The notes beneath the pieces are model-generated. The model saw only the letters and a list, made by a program, of their open reading frames with translations. It had not been told where the DNA came from and made no database searches. Positions 46,620 through 55,637 of a stretch of DNA of 64,000 nucleotides are shown piece by piece. Both the position numbers and the translations under genes were made by a program. Source of the stretch: Phyllobacterium sp. 21LDTY02-6 (GTDB taxonomy: Bacteria > Pseudomonadota > Alphaproteobacteria > Rhizobiales > Rhizobiaceae); the NCBI RefSeq assembly GCF_023554255.2, contig NZ_JAMJWD020000002.1:737435-801434 (forward strand), in the 5' to 3' direction. Position 1 is the stretch's first letter; every line of letters starts with the position of its first letter.

Positions 46620-47024
46620 ATGGTTTCGAACATACCCCTTATGGTAGTGCCACTCATCGTCTTCAATCTGGTGATTGGCGGTTTCGCAGGTGTGAGCGGC
46701 CCCGATCCCTGGGCTATGGAACTCTATTCGACGCCGATGCTATCGGGCGGCATCTGGACCATGACGCTCGGCGATCTGATGATCGTGCTGTCGCTGGCGC
46801 TGCTGTTCTTCGAAATCATGAAATCGACGCGCACCAGCAATGCCTCGGTGATCGACCATCTTCTGTCCACCTTCGTCTTCGTCGCGTTCCTGGTGGAGTT
46901 CCTGCTCGTTCCCGCCGCGTCGCACGCGCTGTTCTTCATCCTGCTGGTGATGGCATTCTTCGACATACTGGCCGGCTTCGCCGTCTCGCTGCGCTCCGCC
47001 GGACGCGACGTCAATTTCCGCTGA
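46620..47024 (+). CDS. Four-helix membrane protein of unknown function
   Basis: This 134-residue protein has four hydrophobic segments: about residues 3-24, 45-66, 80-100 and 103-122. Short polar loops such as FFEIMKSTRTSNASVIDH separate them. Overall composition and length match small conserved inner-membrane proteins of rhizobia, but I do not recognise a named domain. It follows rpmF by 80 bases with its own start (GAGGGAG upstream) and ends one base before the convergent cupin gene. Confidence 0.75.
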   Translation: MVSNIPLMVVPLIVFNLVIGGFAGVSGPDPWAMELYSTPMLSGGIWTMTLGDLMIVLSLALLFFEIMKSTRTSNASVIDHLLSTFVFVAFLVEFLLVPAASHALFFILLVMAFFDILAGFAVSLRSAGRDVNFR

Positions 47025-47306
47025 CTATTTCAGCTCGATCTCGATGAAGGCGTATTCGCCTTCATTGGCGTTGACGACATCATGCTCGACGCCCTCGCTG
47101 CGGAAATAGGGCACGCCCTTCTTCATCTCGGCAATATTCTCTCCGGCGCTCGTCACCAGCTTTACCCGGCCGTCCATGAGGGGGACCACGACATAATCCC
47201 GCTCATGCCGGTGCCAGCCGGTATTGTCGCCGGCGGCAAATCTGTACTCGGTGACGATCACCTTCTCATTGTCGATGAAGACCGTGGCCTTGGCCGAACC
47301 GCTCAT
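47025..47306 (-). CDS. Small cytoplasmic cupin-domain protein
   Basis: This 93-residue single cupin barrel has a first motif GDNTGWHRHERDYVVVPLMDG, with two His and a Glu-like ligand set, and a second motif with SEGVEHDVVN. There is no signal peptide. It probably binds a metal and may be a small sensor or isomerase; function is unknown. It lies 18 bases downstream of phaR on the same strand and may be cotranscribed, but there is no known PHB role for it. Confidence 0.82.
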   Translation of the reverse strand: MSGSAKATVFIDNEKVIVTEYRFAAGDNTGWHRHERDYVVVPLMDGRVKLVTSAGENIAEMKKGVPYFRSEGVEHDVVNANEGEYAFIEIELK

Positions 47307-47324
47307 GATGCCTTTTCCTGACGC

Positions 47325-47951
47325 TTATTTGTCGAGGGAGTCGAGCTTGCGCTGCATGGCGGCGATCTGTTCCTTCAGTTCGTCCAGCCCGCTCGAGTCG
47401 GAAGCCTTGTCCGTGGCGGCCTCGGCCGGAGCCTGTGCCCCGCCCGGCGTTTTGTTCAGTCCGAAGGGCGCGAACATCTGCATCGCCTGCTGGAAGAGCT
47501 CCGTATTGCGCCGTACCTGCTCCTCGACGAGCTTCATCGGCGCGCTCACATTCATCATGTCCATCGGCATCATGTCCATCGGCGTCTTGCCGAAGGCGGC
47601 GGTCAGTTGCTCGCGCATGCGCTCCTGCTCCCTGGCGAAGGCGGACATGGACTGTTCGAGGAATGTCGGCAGCACGACCTGCATCTGGTCGCCATAATAG
47701 GCGATGAGCTGGCGCAGGAACGGGATGGGCAGCATGTTCTGGCCCTCCTTGTTCTCCAGCTCGAATATGATCTGCGTCAGCACCGAATGGGTGATGTCCT
47801 CGCCGGTCTTGGCATCCTGAACGGTAAAATCCTCATTGCGCTTGACCATGCCGGCCAGGTCTTCCAGCGTTACATAGGTACTCGTGCCGGTATTGTAGAG
47901 TCTTCGATTGGCGTATTTCTTGATGATGATTTCGCCGGTTTTTCCTGCCAT
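47325..47951 (-). CDS. phaR: Polyhydroxyalkanoate synthesis repressor PhaR
   Basis: This 208-residue regulator has the PhaR N-terminal DNA-binding domain (IIIKKYANRRLYNTGTSTYVTLEDLA, residues about 7-65), two PHB-accumulation repeat regions (LTQIIFELENKEGQNMLPIPFLRQLIAYYGDQMQ) and a Met-rich segment (MDMMPMDMMN) leading to a C-terminal coiled coil (LDELKEQIAAMQRKLDSL). PhaR binds PHB granules and releases promoters of phasin and pha genes. ATG 47951 gives the standard MAGKTGE start. It is divergent from phaA with 253 bases between. Confidence 0.94.
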   Translation of the reverse strand: MAGKTGEIIIKKYANRRLYNTGTSTYVTLEDLAGMVKRNEDFTVQDAKTGEDITHSVLTQIIFELENKEGQNMLPIPFLRQLIAYYGDQMQVVLPTFLEQSMSAFAREQERMREQLTAAFGKTPMDMMPMDMMNVSAPMKLVEEQVRRNTELFQQAMQMFAPFGLNKTPGGAQAPAEAATDKASDSSGLDELKEQIAAMQRKLDSLDK

Positions 47952-48085
47952 TACTTCGCTCCCCACTCGCTCCCATGCCGACATTGTTCCGCAGGTCCCA
48001 CGGACAGATAAGGAAGGATAGGTGCAAAGCCGCGCAAATCAAAGTGATTTGTGCAGTGCATTCAACTTCATGCAACCCGATTATG

Positions 48086-48096
48086 CTGCGCCGCAG
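48086..48096. promoter_or_regulatory. Candidate PhaR-binding site upstream of phaA
   Basis: CTGC-GCC-GCAG is a perfect short inverted repeat in the phaR-phaA intergenic region, 109 bases before the phaA start. It fits the CTGC-N3/4-GCAG pattern that I remember for alphaproteobacterial PhaR. A second inverted repeat, AAATCA-AAG-TGATTT, lies at 48037-48051. Confidence 0.45.
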
Positions 48097-48204
48097 CGCG
48101 GATAAATCGCCACAAAGCATCGCAGGGGCCCTTGTCAAACGGCGTGGGGAAGGGAATTCTGTCATCCAACTGTGCATCCTGCTTTCAGAAATGAGGAATT
48201 TCCA

Positions 48205-49389
48205 ATGACCCAGTCCATCGTCATAGCAAGCGCGGCCCGCACGCCGGTCGGCTCGTTCAACGGCGCCTTTGCCAATGTCCCTGCACATGAACTGGGAGCG
48301 GCGGTGATCAAGGAGGTGCTGGCACGTGCGGGCGTGGACGCCGCCGACGTGGACGAAGTCATCATGGGCCAGGTGCTCAGCGCCGGCGAAGGCCAGAATC
48401 CCGCCCGGCAGGCGGCCATGGAAGCCGGCATTCCGCAGGAAAAGACGGCCTGGGGGTTGAACCAGCTCTGCGGTTCGGGCTTGCGCGCCGTGGCCATCGG
48501 AATGCAGCAGATCGCCACGGGCGACGCGGGGATCATCGTGGCGGGCGGGCAGGAATCCATGTCCATGGCCCCGCATTGCGCGCATCTGCGGGCGGGCGTG
48601 AAGATGGGCGATTACAAGATGATCGACACCATGATCAAGGATGGCCTGACGGACGCATTCCACGGCTATCACATGGGCATAACGGCGGAGAATATCGCGC
48701 GCAAATGGCAGTTAACGCGTGAGGAGCAGGATAATTTCGCGCTCGCTTCGCAGAACAAGGCGGAGGCCGCGCAGAAGGCCGGCCGTTTCAAGGACGAGAT
48801 CGTCCCGGTGACCATCAAGACGCGCAAGGGCGATGTGGTCGTGAGCGAGGACGAATATATCCGCCATGGCGCCACGCTGGACTCGCTCACCAAGCTGCGG
48901 CCCGCTTTCGACAAGGAAGGCACGGTGACCGCCGGCAACGCCTCCGGCCTCAATGACGGCGCCGCGGCGGTGGTGCTGATGAGCGAGGAGGAAGCGAGCC
49001 GCCGCGGCGTGAAACCGCTGGCCCGCATCGTGTCATGGGCGACGGCGGGCGTCGATCCGGCGATCATGGGAACCGGACCGATACCGGCGTCGCGCAAGGC
49101 GCTGGAGAAGGCCGGCTGGAAGGTCGAGGATCTCGATCTCGTCGAGGCGAACGAAGCCTTTGCCGCCCAGGCCTGCGCGGTCAACAAGGACCTCGGCTTC
49201 AACACGGACATCGTCAACGTCAATGGCGGTGCGATCGCGATCGGCCACCCGATCGGTGCGTCCGGGGCGCGTGTTTTGAACACGCTTCTTTTCGAACTGA
49301 AGCGCCGCAATGGCAGCAAGGGGCTCGCAACGCTCTGCATCGGCGGCGGCATGGGCGTCGCCCTGTGCGTGGAACGCGTCAAGGATTGA
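48205..49389 (+). CDS. phaA: Acetyl-CoA acetyltransferase
   Basis: This 394-residue thiolase condenses two acetyl-CoA to acetoacetyl-CoA for PHB synthesis. The acylated Cys89 is in [10 protein letters not shown], the catalytic His in [16 protein letters not shown], and the second Cys in [11 protein letters not shown]. These and the start [18 protein letters not shown] are typical of biosynthetic thiolase. GAGGAATT precedes ATG 48205. phaB follows 106 bases later behind a GC-rich hairpin. Confidence 0.96.
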   Translation: MTQSIVIASAARTPVGSFNGAFANVPAHELGAAVIKEVLARAGVDAADVDEVIMGQVLSAGEGQNPARQAAMEAGIPQEKTAWGLNQLCGSGLRAVAIGMQQIATGDAGIIVAGGQESMSMAPHCAHLRAGVKMGDYKMIDTMIKDGLTDAFHGYHMGITAENIARKWQLTREEQDNFALASQNKAEAAQKAGRFKDEIVPVTIKTRKGDVVVSEDEYIRHGATLDSLTKLRPAFDKEGTVTAGNASGLNDGAAAVVLMSEEEASRRGVKPLARIVSWATAGVDPAIMGTGPIPASRKALEKAGWKVEDLDLVEANEAFAAQACAVNKDLGFNTDIVNVNGGAIAIGHPIGASGARVLNTLLFELKRRNGSKGLATLCIGGGMGVALCVERVKD

Positions 49390-49400
49390 CGCCGTACTGA

Positions 49401-49425
49401 CCCGGCCCGCCGTTTTCGGGCCGGG
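49401..49425 (+). terminator. GC-rich hairpin between phaA and phaB
   Basis: CCCGGCCCG (49401-49409) pairs exactly with CGGGCCGGG (49417-49425). The lack of a T tail suggests attenuation or 3'-end protection of phaA mRNA rather than full termination before phaB. Confidence 0.55.
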
Positions 49426-49495
49426 TGCCGGCAGGTGGAGGTCTGCGGCACAAGATTTTGTTGATTTGATTTAAGCGTTAATTTGAGGAGGCAAA

Positions 49496-50221
49496 ATGAC
49501 AAGAACGGCTATCGTAACCGGGGGAACGCGAGGCATAGGCGCTGCAATCAGTACGGCTCTGAAGACAGCGGGCTATAATGTGGTTGCCACATATGCGGGC
49601 AATGACGAGGCAGCGCAGAAGTTCAGGGAAGCAACCGGCATTCCGATCTACAAATGGGACGTTTCCAATTATGAGGAATGCGCCGCCGGTATTGCCCGGG
49701 TTGAGGAGGAGTATGGCCCGGTCGCCGTGCTCGTCAACAATGCCGGCATTACCCGCGACGCGATGTTCCACAAGATGACGCCTGGCCAATGGAACGAGGT
49801 CGTCAATACCAACCTCAACGGGTTGTTCAACATGACCCATCCGGTCTGGAGCGGGATGAGGGATCGGAAGTTCGGTCGCATCATCAATATTTCGTCGATC
49901 AACGGCCAGAAGGGGCAGGCCGGGCAGGCTAATTATTCAGCTGCCAAGGCCGGGGATATCGGCTTCACCAAGGCGCTGGCGCAGGAGGGGGCCAGGGCGG
50001 GAATCACCGTCAATGCCATCTGCCCCGGCTATATCGGAACCGAGATGGTGCGCGCCATCGATGAAAAGGTGCTGAATGAGCGCATCATTCCGCAAATTCC
50101 CGTCGGGCGCCTGGGCGAGCCGGAAGAAGTGGCGCGCTGCGTGGTGTTTCTCGCCTCCGACGAGGCCGGCTTCATCACCGGATCGACCCTTTCCGCCAAT
50201 GGCGGCCAGTATTTCTGTTGA
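49496..50221 (+). CDS. phaB: Acetoacetyl-CoA reductase
   Basis: This 241-residue NADPH-dependent short-chain reductase forms (R)-3-hydroxybutyryl-CoA for polymerisation. It has [11 protein letters not shown] (residues 8-18), [14 protein letters not shown], the catalytic Ser in [14 protein letters not shown] and Tyr/Lys in NYSAAKAG, plus [10 protein letters not shown]. These distinguish PhaB from FabG. AGGAGG precedes its ATG. The polymerase gene phaC is not in the window. Confidence 0.95.
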   Translation: MTRTAIVTGGTRGIGAAISTALKTAGYNVVATYAGNDEAAQKFREATGIPIYKWDVSNYEECAAGIARVEEEYGPVAVLVNNAGITRDAMFHKMTPGQWNEVVNTNLNGLFNMTHPVWSGMRDRKFGRIINISSINGQKGQAGQANYSAAKAGDIGFTKALAQEGARAGITVNAICPGYIGTEMVRAIDEKVLNERIIPQIPVGRLGEPEEVARCVVFLASDEAGFITGSTLSANGGQYFC

Positions 50222-50226
50222 GACTT

Positions 50227-50248
50227 TGCCGCGCCGCGAGGCGCGGCA
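50227..50248 (+). terminator. Terminator-like hairpin after phaB
   Basis: TGCCGCGCC (50227-50235) pairs exactly with GGCGCGGCA (50240-50248) around a GCGA tetraloop. It lies just after the phaB stop and is followed by a weak TTCC run. Confidence 0.7.
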
Positions 50249-50395
50249 TTCCTCCGCCGCCATGGTTAATATTTCATCGCCAATCTCGCTAAATCCTTAA
50301 GATCGGCACGAAAACGCCGAAGGACAGCGAAAATTCGATTCAGCATATGGTTGGAATGCGGCTGCGAGATCCATATATAGCGGTGAACAAAACGG

Positions 50396-50450
50396 GAAAC
50401 AGAACGCGGAAGCGATTCGTCGCCGATTCGTTCTCCTCGCGTTCTGTTTC
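50396..50450 (+). other. Long hairpin, possible small RNA or terminator
   Basis: GAAACAGAACGCG (50396-50408) pairs perfectly with CGCGTTCTGTTTC (50438-50450). The 29-base loop holds two copies of GATTCGT. The right arm runs into TTCTTAA. A 13-bp perfect stem this far from phaB could be the terminator of an independent small transcript. Confidence 0.4.
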
Positions 50451-50590
50451 TTAACGGTATATTCCGTGAATCGTTTTGTGATTGTTTATCTGGAATGCCC
50501 CACCTAGGTTCTGTACACGGTTTAAACGACCCGTTCAGCTGTACTGGCTGCAATTGATGGGTTCCCCAAGTTGCGGATTTGAACTCGCCG

Positions 50591-53566
50591 ATGACTGTGA
50601 TGCCCATGCCCGAAATTTCCCGGTTTCCGACAGGCCGAGACGTCACTGCCGTTCTCGGTCCGACGAATACCGGCAAGACCCATCTCGCCATCGAGCGGAT
50701 GCTGGCGCATCGCAGCGGCATCATCGGCCTGCCGCTGCGCCTGCTGGCGCGCGAGGTCTATAACAAGATCGCCGAGCGGGTCGGCACGGCCAATGTCGCG
50801 CTGATAACGGGCGAAGAGAAGATCAGCCCGCCGGGCGCGGCCTATGCGGTTTGCACGGTCGAGGCCATGCCGCGCCAGACGGACATGGACTTCGTCGCGA
50901 TCGACGAGGTTCAGCTCGCCAATGATCTCGAGCGCGGCCATATCTTCACGGATCGCATCCTGCATCTGCGCGGGCGCCAGGAAACCCTGCTTCTCGGCGC
51001 CGCCACCATGCGCGCCATATTGGAAAAACTGCTGCCCGGCATTTCGGTCGTCACGCGGCCTCGGCTGTCCAACCTTCACTATGCCGGGTCGAAGAAGATC
51101 ACGCGCCTGCCGCCTCGTAGCGCCATCGTCGCCTTCGCCGCCGATGAGGTCTATGCGATCGCCGAACTGATCCGCCGGCAGTCCGGCGGCGCGGCGGTGG
51201 TCATGGGCACGTTGAGCCCCCGCACGCGCAACGCCCAGGTGGAATTGTATCAATCCGGCGATGTAGACTATCTGGTGGCGACCGACGCCATCGGCATGGG
51301 GCTCAATCTCGACGTCAATCATGTCGCCTTCGCGCAGGATCGAAAGTTCGACGGCTACCAGTTCCGCGATCTCTCGCCGGCGGAGATCGGACAGATCGCC
51401 GGGCGGGCAGGGCGCCACCTGCGTGACGGCACCTTCGGCGTCACCGGCCAGGTCGCTGCGTTTTCCGAGCCGCTGGTGCAGAAGGTCGAGTCGCATACAT
51501 TCGATCCGGTGCGCATCCTGCAATGGCGAACCGCGAATTTCGACTTTTCCAGCATCGACGCCCTCAAGCGCTCGATCGATACGCCCGCTCCGGGCGAGGG
51601 GCTGACGCGCGCCTTGCCCGCGGTGGATCAGCAGGCGCTGGAGTTCCTTTCGCGCGATCCGGACGTAGCGCCGCTGGCGAGCGGGCCGGAGAGGGTGGCG
51701 CTGCTTTGGGATGCCTGTTCGCTACCGGATTATCGCAAGATTGCGCCGGCACAGCATGCCGACATCATCGCAACGATCTATACGGACCTCGTCGAACGGG
51801 GCCATGTCAACGAGAACTACATGGCGGAGGAAGTGCGCCGGGCTGATTCCACGGACGGCGATATCGATGCCTTGTCGCGCCGCATAGCACAGATAAGAAC
51901 CTGGACTTTTGTGTCCCACAGGCCCGGTTGGCTTGCAGATCAGGCACATTGGCAAGAAAAGACGCGTGAAATTGAAGACAGATTATCCGATGCACTGCAT
52001 GAACGGTTGACGAAACGCTTCGTAGACCGCAGGACAAGCGTGCTTATGAGGCGCCTGAGAGAGAATACAATGCTAGAAGCCGAAATTAGCCCTACCGGGG
52101 ACGTCATCGTCGAAGGGCACCATGTTGGACGATTGGATGGGTTCCGGTTTACGGCGGATGCTCACGATGATGGCAGCGACGCCAAGGCGATAAGGTCGGC
52201 CGCGCAGAAAGCGCTGGCTGCCGAGTTCGAAAGTCGGGCGGAGCGCTTTGCCGCTTCCGCCAATGGCGATTTCGCGCTGGCCTCGGATGGCACACTGAGA
52301 TGGATCGGCGCGCCGATCGCTACCGTCGTGGCCGGCGAGCAGCCGCTGCGTCCGCGCGCCGTGCTTCTGGCCGACGAGCAATTGACCGGGCCGGCTCGCG
52401 ACAAGGTCGCGGCACGGGTGGACCGGTTTCTTGCGCATCACATCGAGACGCTGCTGAAGCCGCTGGTGGACCTGTCGGGCGCCGATGCGCTGACCGGCAT
52501 CACCAAGGGCCTGGCATTCCGGCTGGTGGAGAATTTCGGCATTCTGCAGCGCCGCGAAGTGGCCGAGGAGGTCCGTGGCCTCGATCAGGAATCGCGCGCG
52601 GCGCTTCGCCGCCTCGGTGTGCGCTTCGGCGCCTATCATGTGTTCCTCCCGGCCTTGCTGAAGCCTGCGCCGGCCGGTCTCCTGACTTTGCTCTGGGCCC
52701 TGAAAGAGGACGCGAAAGATCGCCCCGGCTATGGCGACGTCGTGCAGGTTCTTGCCGCCGGGCGTACTTCCGTGGTTACCGATCCCGGCTTCGATCCGAT
52801 GTTCTACAAGCTCGCCGGCTACAGGCTGCTTGGGCGCCGGGCAGTGCGGATCGACATTCTTGAGCGTCTCGCCGATCTCATCCGGCCGGCTCTCGCCTGG
52901 AAGCCCGGTTCCGGCCCGCGTCCGGACGCGGCCTATGACGGCTCCCGTTTCATCGTCGTGCCGGCCATGATGTCCATACTCGGTGCAACGCCCGACGATA
53001 TGGAGGAGATTCTCAAGAGCCTCGGCTATCGCCAGGAACCGCTGGAAGCGGCCGCCGTCGCGGCGAAGCTGGCGGAACTCGATGCGGTGCAGAAGGACGC
53101 GGCGCCTGCCGCTGCGGGCAATGTTCCCGCCGCCGAGACGGTCGGGCCGATGTGGGCCGATTGGGTTCGGCCGAGCGAAGCCGCGGTGGAAGCGCCGGCG
53201 GCCGAACGGCCCGCACCCGCAACCGATGCCGAAGAGGCGCCAAAGCCGGTTCTCGTGTGGAAGCCGGCCCGCTTCGAGGGCCGTGGCAATCATCGCGGCG
53301 GGCAGGAAAGGCGCGGTCGCCCGGAGCGCGGTAATGCTGCAGCGGGTGAACGCAATGCCGATCAGGCGGCGAAGGGGCGTAATGAACGCAACAACCGGAA
53401 GGACAACTTCCAGGGCAAGGGCAAGCAGGACGGCAACCGGAATCGTGGTGGCAGCAAGCCTCCGATGACCGCGAAACGGCCCGAGCGCCAGGAACGGCCC
53501 GTGAAGATCGACATGGATTCGCCGTTCGCCAAGCTGCTTGCGCTGAAGGAGCAGATGAAGAAATAG
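50591..53566 (+). CDS. SUV3-like superfamily 2 RNA/DNA helicase
   Basis: This 991-residue protein is related to mitochondrial Suv3. The helicase core shows motif I GPTNTGKT (residues 23-30), motif II DEVQ in FVAIDEVQLAND, LLGAATMR, and motif VI QIAGRAGRH. A long middle part with Suv3-type C-terminal sequence follows. The last 150 residues are a low-complexity tail rich in Arg, Gly, Asn and Gln ending DSPFAKLLALKEQMKK. The bacterial role is poorly known; RNA surveillance is plausible. ATG 50591 is chosen over a TTG four codons earlier. It is followed without gap by the S4 gene. Confidence 0.9.
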   Translation: MTVMPMPEISRFPTGRDVTAVLGPTNTGKTHLAIERMLAHRSGIIGLPLRLLAREVYNKIAERVGTANVALITGEEKISPPGAAYAVCTVEAMPRQTDMDFVAIDEVQLANDLERGHIFTDRILHLRGRQETLLLGAATMRAILEKLLPGISVVTRPRLSNLHYAGSKKITRLPPRSAIVAFAADEVYAIAELIRRQSGGAAVVMGTLSPRTRNAQVELYQSGDVDYLVATDAIGMGLNLDVNHVAFAQDRKFDGYQFRDLSPAEIGQIAGRAGRHLRDGTFGVTGQVAAFSEPLVQKVESHTFDPVRILQWRTANFDFSSIDALKRSIDTPAPGEGLTRALPAVDQQALEFLSRDPDVAPLASGPERVALLWDACSLPDYRKIAPAQHADIIATIYTDLVERGHVNENYMAEEVRRADSTDGDIDALSRRIAQIRTWTFVSHRPGWLADQAHWQEKTREIEDRLSDALHERLTKRFVDRRTSVLMRRLRENTMLEAEISPTGDVIVEGHHVGRLDGFRFTADAHDDGSDAKAIRSAAQKALAAEFESRAERFAASANGDFALASDGTLRWIGAPIATVVAGEQPLRPRAVLLADEQLTGPARDKVAARVDRFLAHHIETLLKPLVDLSGADALTGITKGLAFRLVENFGILQRREVAEEVRGLDQESRAALRRLGVRFGAYHVFLPALLKPAPAGLLTLLWALKEDAKDRPGYGDVVQVLAAGRTSVVTDPGFDPMFYKLAGYRLLGRRAVRIDILERLADLIRPALAWKPGSGPRPDAAYDGSRFIVVPAMMSILGATPDDMEEILKSLGYRQEPLEAAAVAAKLAELDAVQKDAAPAAAGNVPAAETVGPMWADWVRPSEAAVEAPAAERPAPATDAEEAPKPVLVWKPARFEGRGNHRGGQERRGRPERGNAAAGERNADQAAKGRNERNNRKDNFQGKGKQDGNRNRGGSKPPMTAKRPERQERPVKIDMDSPFAKLLALKEQMKK

Positions 53567-53968
53567 ATGGCGGCGACCGAACGGCAGCGCATCGACAAAT
53601 GGCTGTTTTTCGCGCGGGTGGTCAAATCCCGATCACTCGCCGCCAAGCTCGTTACGGGCGGCGGCGTCAGGCTCAATCGAGAGAAGATCGATCTGCCGGC
53701 GCAGATCGTGAAGCCGGGCGACGTTCTCACGATCACTCTCGACCGGCGCATTCTCGTCTATGAGGTGGTGGATGGCGGCACGCGGCGCGGCCCGGCCGAC
53801 GAGGCGCGCACGCTTTATCGCGACATCTCACCGCCGGCATTGCCGAGGGACGCGGAGAGTGCGCTCGACACGCTGCCGCGCCGGGATCCGGGCAGCGGCA
53901 GGCCCACCAAGAAGGAACGGCGCGAGATCGACCGCCTCATCGACAGGGACGATAATTCCGGCGTGTAA
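53567..53968 (+). CDS. S4-domain RNA-binding protein (Hsp15/HslR-like)
   Basis: This 133-residue protein starts immediately after the helicase stop (TAGATG). Residues about 6-65 form an S4 domain (RQRIDKWLFFARVVKSRSLAAKLVTGGGVRLN), which binds RNA. In E. coli Hsp15, a protein of this kind rescues stalled 50S subunits bearing nascent chains. The charged C-terminus (PTKKERREIDRLIDRDD) is usual in alphaproteobacteria. Coupling with a helicase suggests a shared role in RNA handling, which is inference. Confidence 0.88.
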   Translation: MAATERQRIDKWLFFARVVKSRSLAAKLVTGGGVRLNREKIDLPAQIVKPGDVLTITLDRRILVYEVVDGGTRRGPADEARTLYRDISPPALPRDAESALDTLPRRDPGSGRPTKKERREIDRLIDRDDNSGV

Positions 53969-54262
53969 TCCATCGCGGTTACTTGCTGGAACAAATTTCC
54001 AAGGAATTGGTTAGCGGAGCAACATCCGAGCCGTCATTTGCTCGTTTCGCGGACTACAATTCCTTGTATGGCCGGTATCGGAGTGCGATCAATGCCGCGC
54101 GAGCGCAGTGGCGGGATCTTGCGGCGGGATTTGGCCCGGGCCGGCAGTTTTCCTGCCAAGTTGCGTTCTGGTGCCGCAGTTTGTGCTTCCCCCTTGTCAG
54201 GCAAGTGGCAAACCGCTACCTCCACTCTTGTACCGCTGACCGTGGTGTTCTGGAGCCTGCAA

Positions 54263-54601
54263 ATGACTTACGTTGTGACCGACAATTGCATCCGCTGCAA
54301 ATATATGGATTGCGTTGAGGTCTGTCCGGTCGACTGTTTCTATGAAGGCGAGAACATGCTCGTCATCCACCCGGACGAGTGCATCGACTGCGGCGTGTGC
54401 GAACCGGAGTGCCCGGCCGAGGCGATCAAGCCGGACACCGAGCCGGGCCTGGATCAATGGTTGCAGCTCAATGCCGAATATTCGGAGAAATGGCCGAATA
54501 TTTCAACCAAGGGCGATGCACCGGCGGATGCCAAGGACATGGACGGCGTTCCGGACAAATTCGCCAAGTTCTTTTCGCCGGAGCCGGGCGAGGGCGATTG
54601 A
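54263..54601 (+). CDS. fdxA: Seven-iron ferredoxin FdxA
   Basis: This 112-residue ferredoxin has cysteines at 9, 12, 17, 21 and 25 and the second motif [12 protein letters not shown], the ligand set of a 3Fe-4S plus 4Fe-4S ferredoxin. The C-terminal extension [24 protein letters not shown] is typical of the FdxA type found in Rhizobiales and Azotobacter FdI. It carries electrons at low potential; its partners are unknown. The frame is open upstream, but only ATG 54263 gives the conserved [12 protein letters not shown] start. Confidence 0.95.
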   Translation: MTYVVTDNCIRCKYMDCVEVCPVDCFYEGENMLVIHPDECIDCGVCEPECPAEAIKPDTEPGLDQWLQLNAEYSEKWPNISTKGDAPADAKDMDGVPDKFAKFFSPEPGEGD

Positions 54602-54917
54602 TCGCATCGCCTCCAGGTTGCAAGGGCCTGTGTTTGCTGAGCAAACGCAGCATAATTTGATTCTAGGCACATTTTGTGATATGGTCACAGAAATGTTGAT
54701 CATTGGACGTCAATTTCGTGGCGCTAAGGCATAAATCACCAATAGGCTAGATTTTTTCCGGACGTAACAGTTCAGGATATGGTCGTGTATTCACCGCATC
54801 CAACTGCTCCATCCGGAATGCTTTTGCGCGACATCATAGACGGCCGACAAACCGGGTTTTCCGGCTTCCAGTGGTTGGTTTTTAACCGGTGCGTTTTGCC
54901 GGGCGCAGCAGGGAGTA
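54602..54917. promoter_or_regulatory. Non-coding leader between fdxA and carD
   Basis: This 316-base gap holds a CRP/FNR-like inverted repeat, TGTGA-TATGG-TCACA, at 54675-54689; its spacer is five bases instead of the usual six (CRP) or four (FNR). A small hairpin GTTTGC-TGA-GCAAAC lies at about 54634-54648. The rest is AT-richer and likely contains the carD promoter. No gene is evident. Confidence 0.45.
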
Positions 54918-55529
54918 ATGAAGCGCATGACAGCAGTTCAGCAGAAAAAGACCGCCCAGCGGATTGGATTCAAGACCGGTGAATTCATTGTATATCCGGC
55001 GCATGGCGTGGGTCAAATCGTCAATATTGAAGAACAGGAAGTCGCGGGCCACAAGCTCGAACTGTTCGTTATCGATTTTCAGAAAGACAAGATGCGTCTT
55101 AAAGTTCCAGTTGCCAAGGCGACTGCAATCGGCATGCGCAAACTTTCCGAGACGGATTATGTGGAGCGCGCGCTCAAGGTGGTCCAGGGCCGTGCGCGCA
55201 TCAAGCGCACCATGTGGTCGCGCCGCGCGCAGGAATATGATGCGAAGATCAATTCTGGCGATCTGATCTCGATCTCCGAGGTGGTGCGCGATCTTTTCCG
55301 CGCCGACAACCAGCCCGAACAGTCCTATTCCGAGCGTCAGCTTTACGAGGCAGCCCTCGATCGCATGGCTCGCGAGATTTCCGCCGTCAACAAGATGTCG
55401 GAGACTGAAGCGGTTCGACTGATCGAGGTCAACCTCGCGAAAGGTCCGAAGCGCGGCGCCAAGGCGGATGCCGATGTCGAGGCCGATGCCGACACGCTGG
55501 TGGAAGACGAACAGGAAGAAGCAGCGTAA
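54918..55529 (+). CDS. carD: CarD family RNA polymerase-binding regulator
   Basis: This 203-residue protein has an N-terminal CarD/TRCF RNA-polymerase interaction domain (FKTGEFIVYPAHGVGQIVNIEEQEVAGHKLELFVI, read in parts, residues about 17-75) and a helical DNA-binding C-terminal domain with RRAQEYDAKINSGDL and SYSERQLYEAALDRMARE. CarD stabilises the open promoter complex, notably at rRNA promoters, and is important in stress. The tail is acidic. ATG 54918 or 54927 could be the start. The fdxA-carD order is conserved in Rhizobiales. Confidence 0.95.
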   Translation: MKRMTAVQQKKTAQRIGFKTGEFIVYPAHGVGQIVNIEEQEVAGHKLELFVIDFQKDKMRLKVPVAKATAIGMRKLSETDYVERALKVVQGRARIKRTMWSRRAQEYDAKINSGDLISISEVVRDLFRADNQPEQSYSERQLYEAALDRMAREISAVNKMSETEAVRLIEVNLAKGPKRGAKADADVEADADTLVEDEQEEAA

Positions 55530-55562
55530 ACAACGCCGACTTCTCGAAAAGCCAAGCCTTGA

Positions 55563-55603
55563 ACTGGCCCCCGAAAGTTGGACACCCAACTTCGGGGGCC
55601 AGT
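55563..55603. terminator. Large inverted repeat between carD and the M48 gene
   Basis: ACTGGCCCCCGAAAGTTGG (55563-55581) pairs with CCAACTTCGGGGGCCAGT (55586-55603) with one bulged A. It probably ends both convergent transcripts. The arm sequence also looks like the terminal repeat of IS3-group elements, but no transposase or target duplication is seen. Confidence 0.65.
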
Positions 55604-55637
55604 CCGTTTATGGAGCCGGTTCTGTTGCCGGGCTTTC

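Larger units (their letters stand above)
50222..50590. other. Structured non-coding gap between phaB and the helicase gene
   Basis: This 369-base gap has no good gene. It holds the phaB terminator (50227-50248) and, further on, a long hairpin at 50396-50450 followed by an AT-rich stretch (ACGG-TATATT-CCGT at about 50454-50467) that may contain the helicase promoter. Confidence 0.6.
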
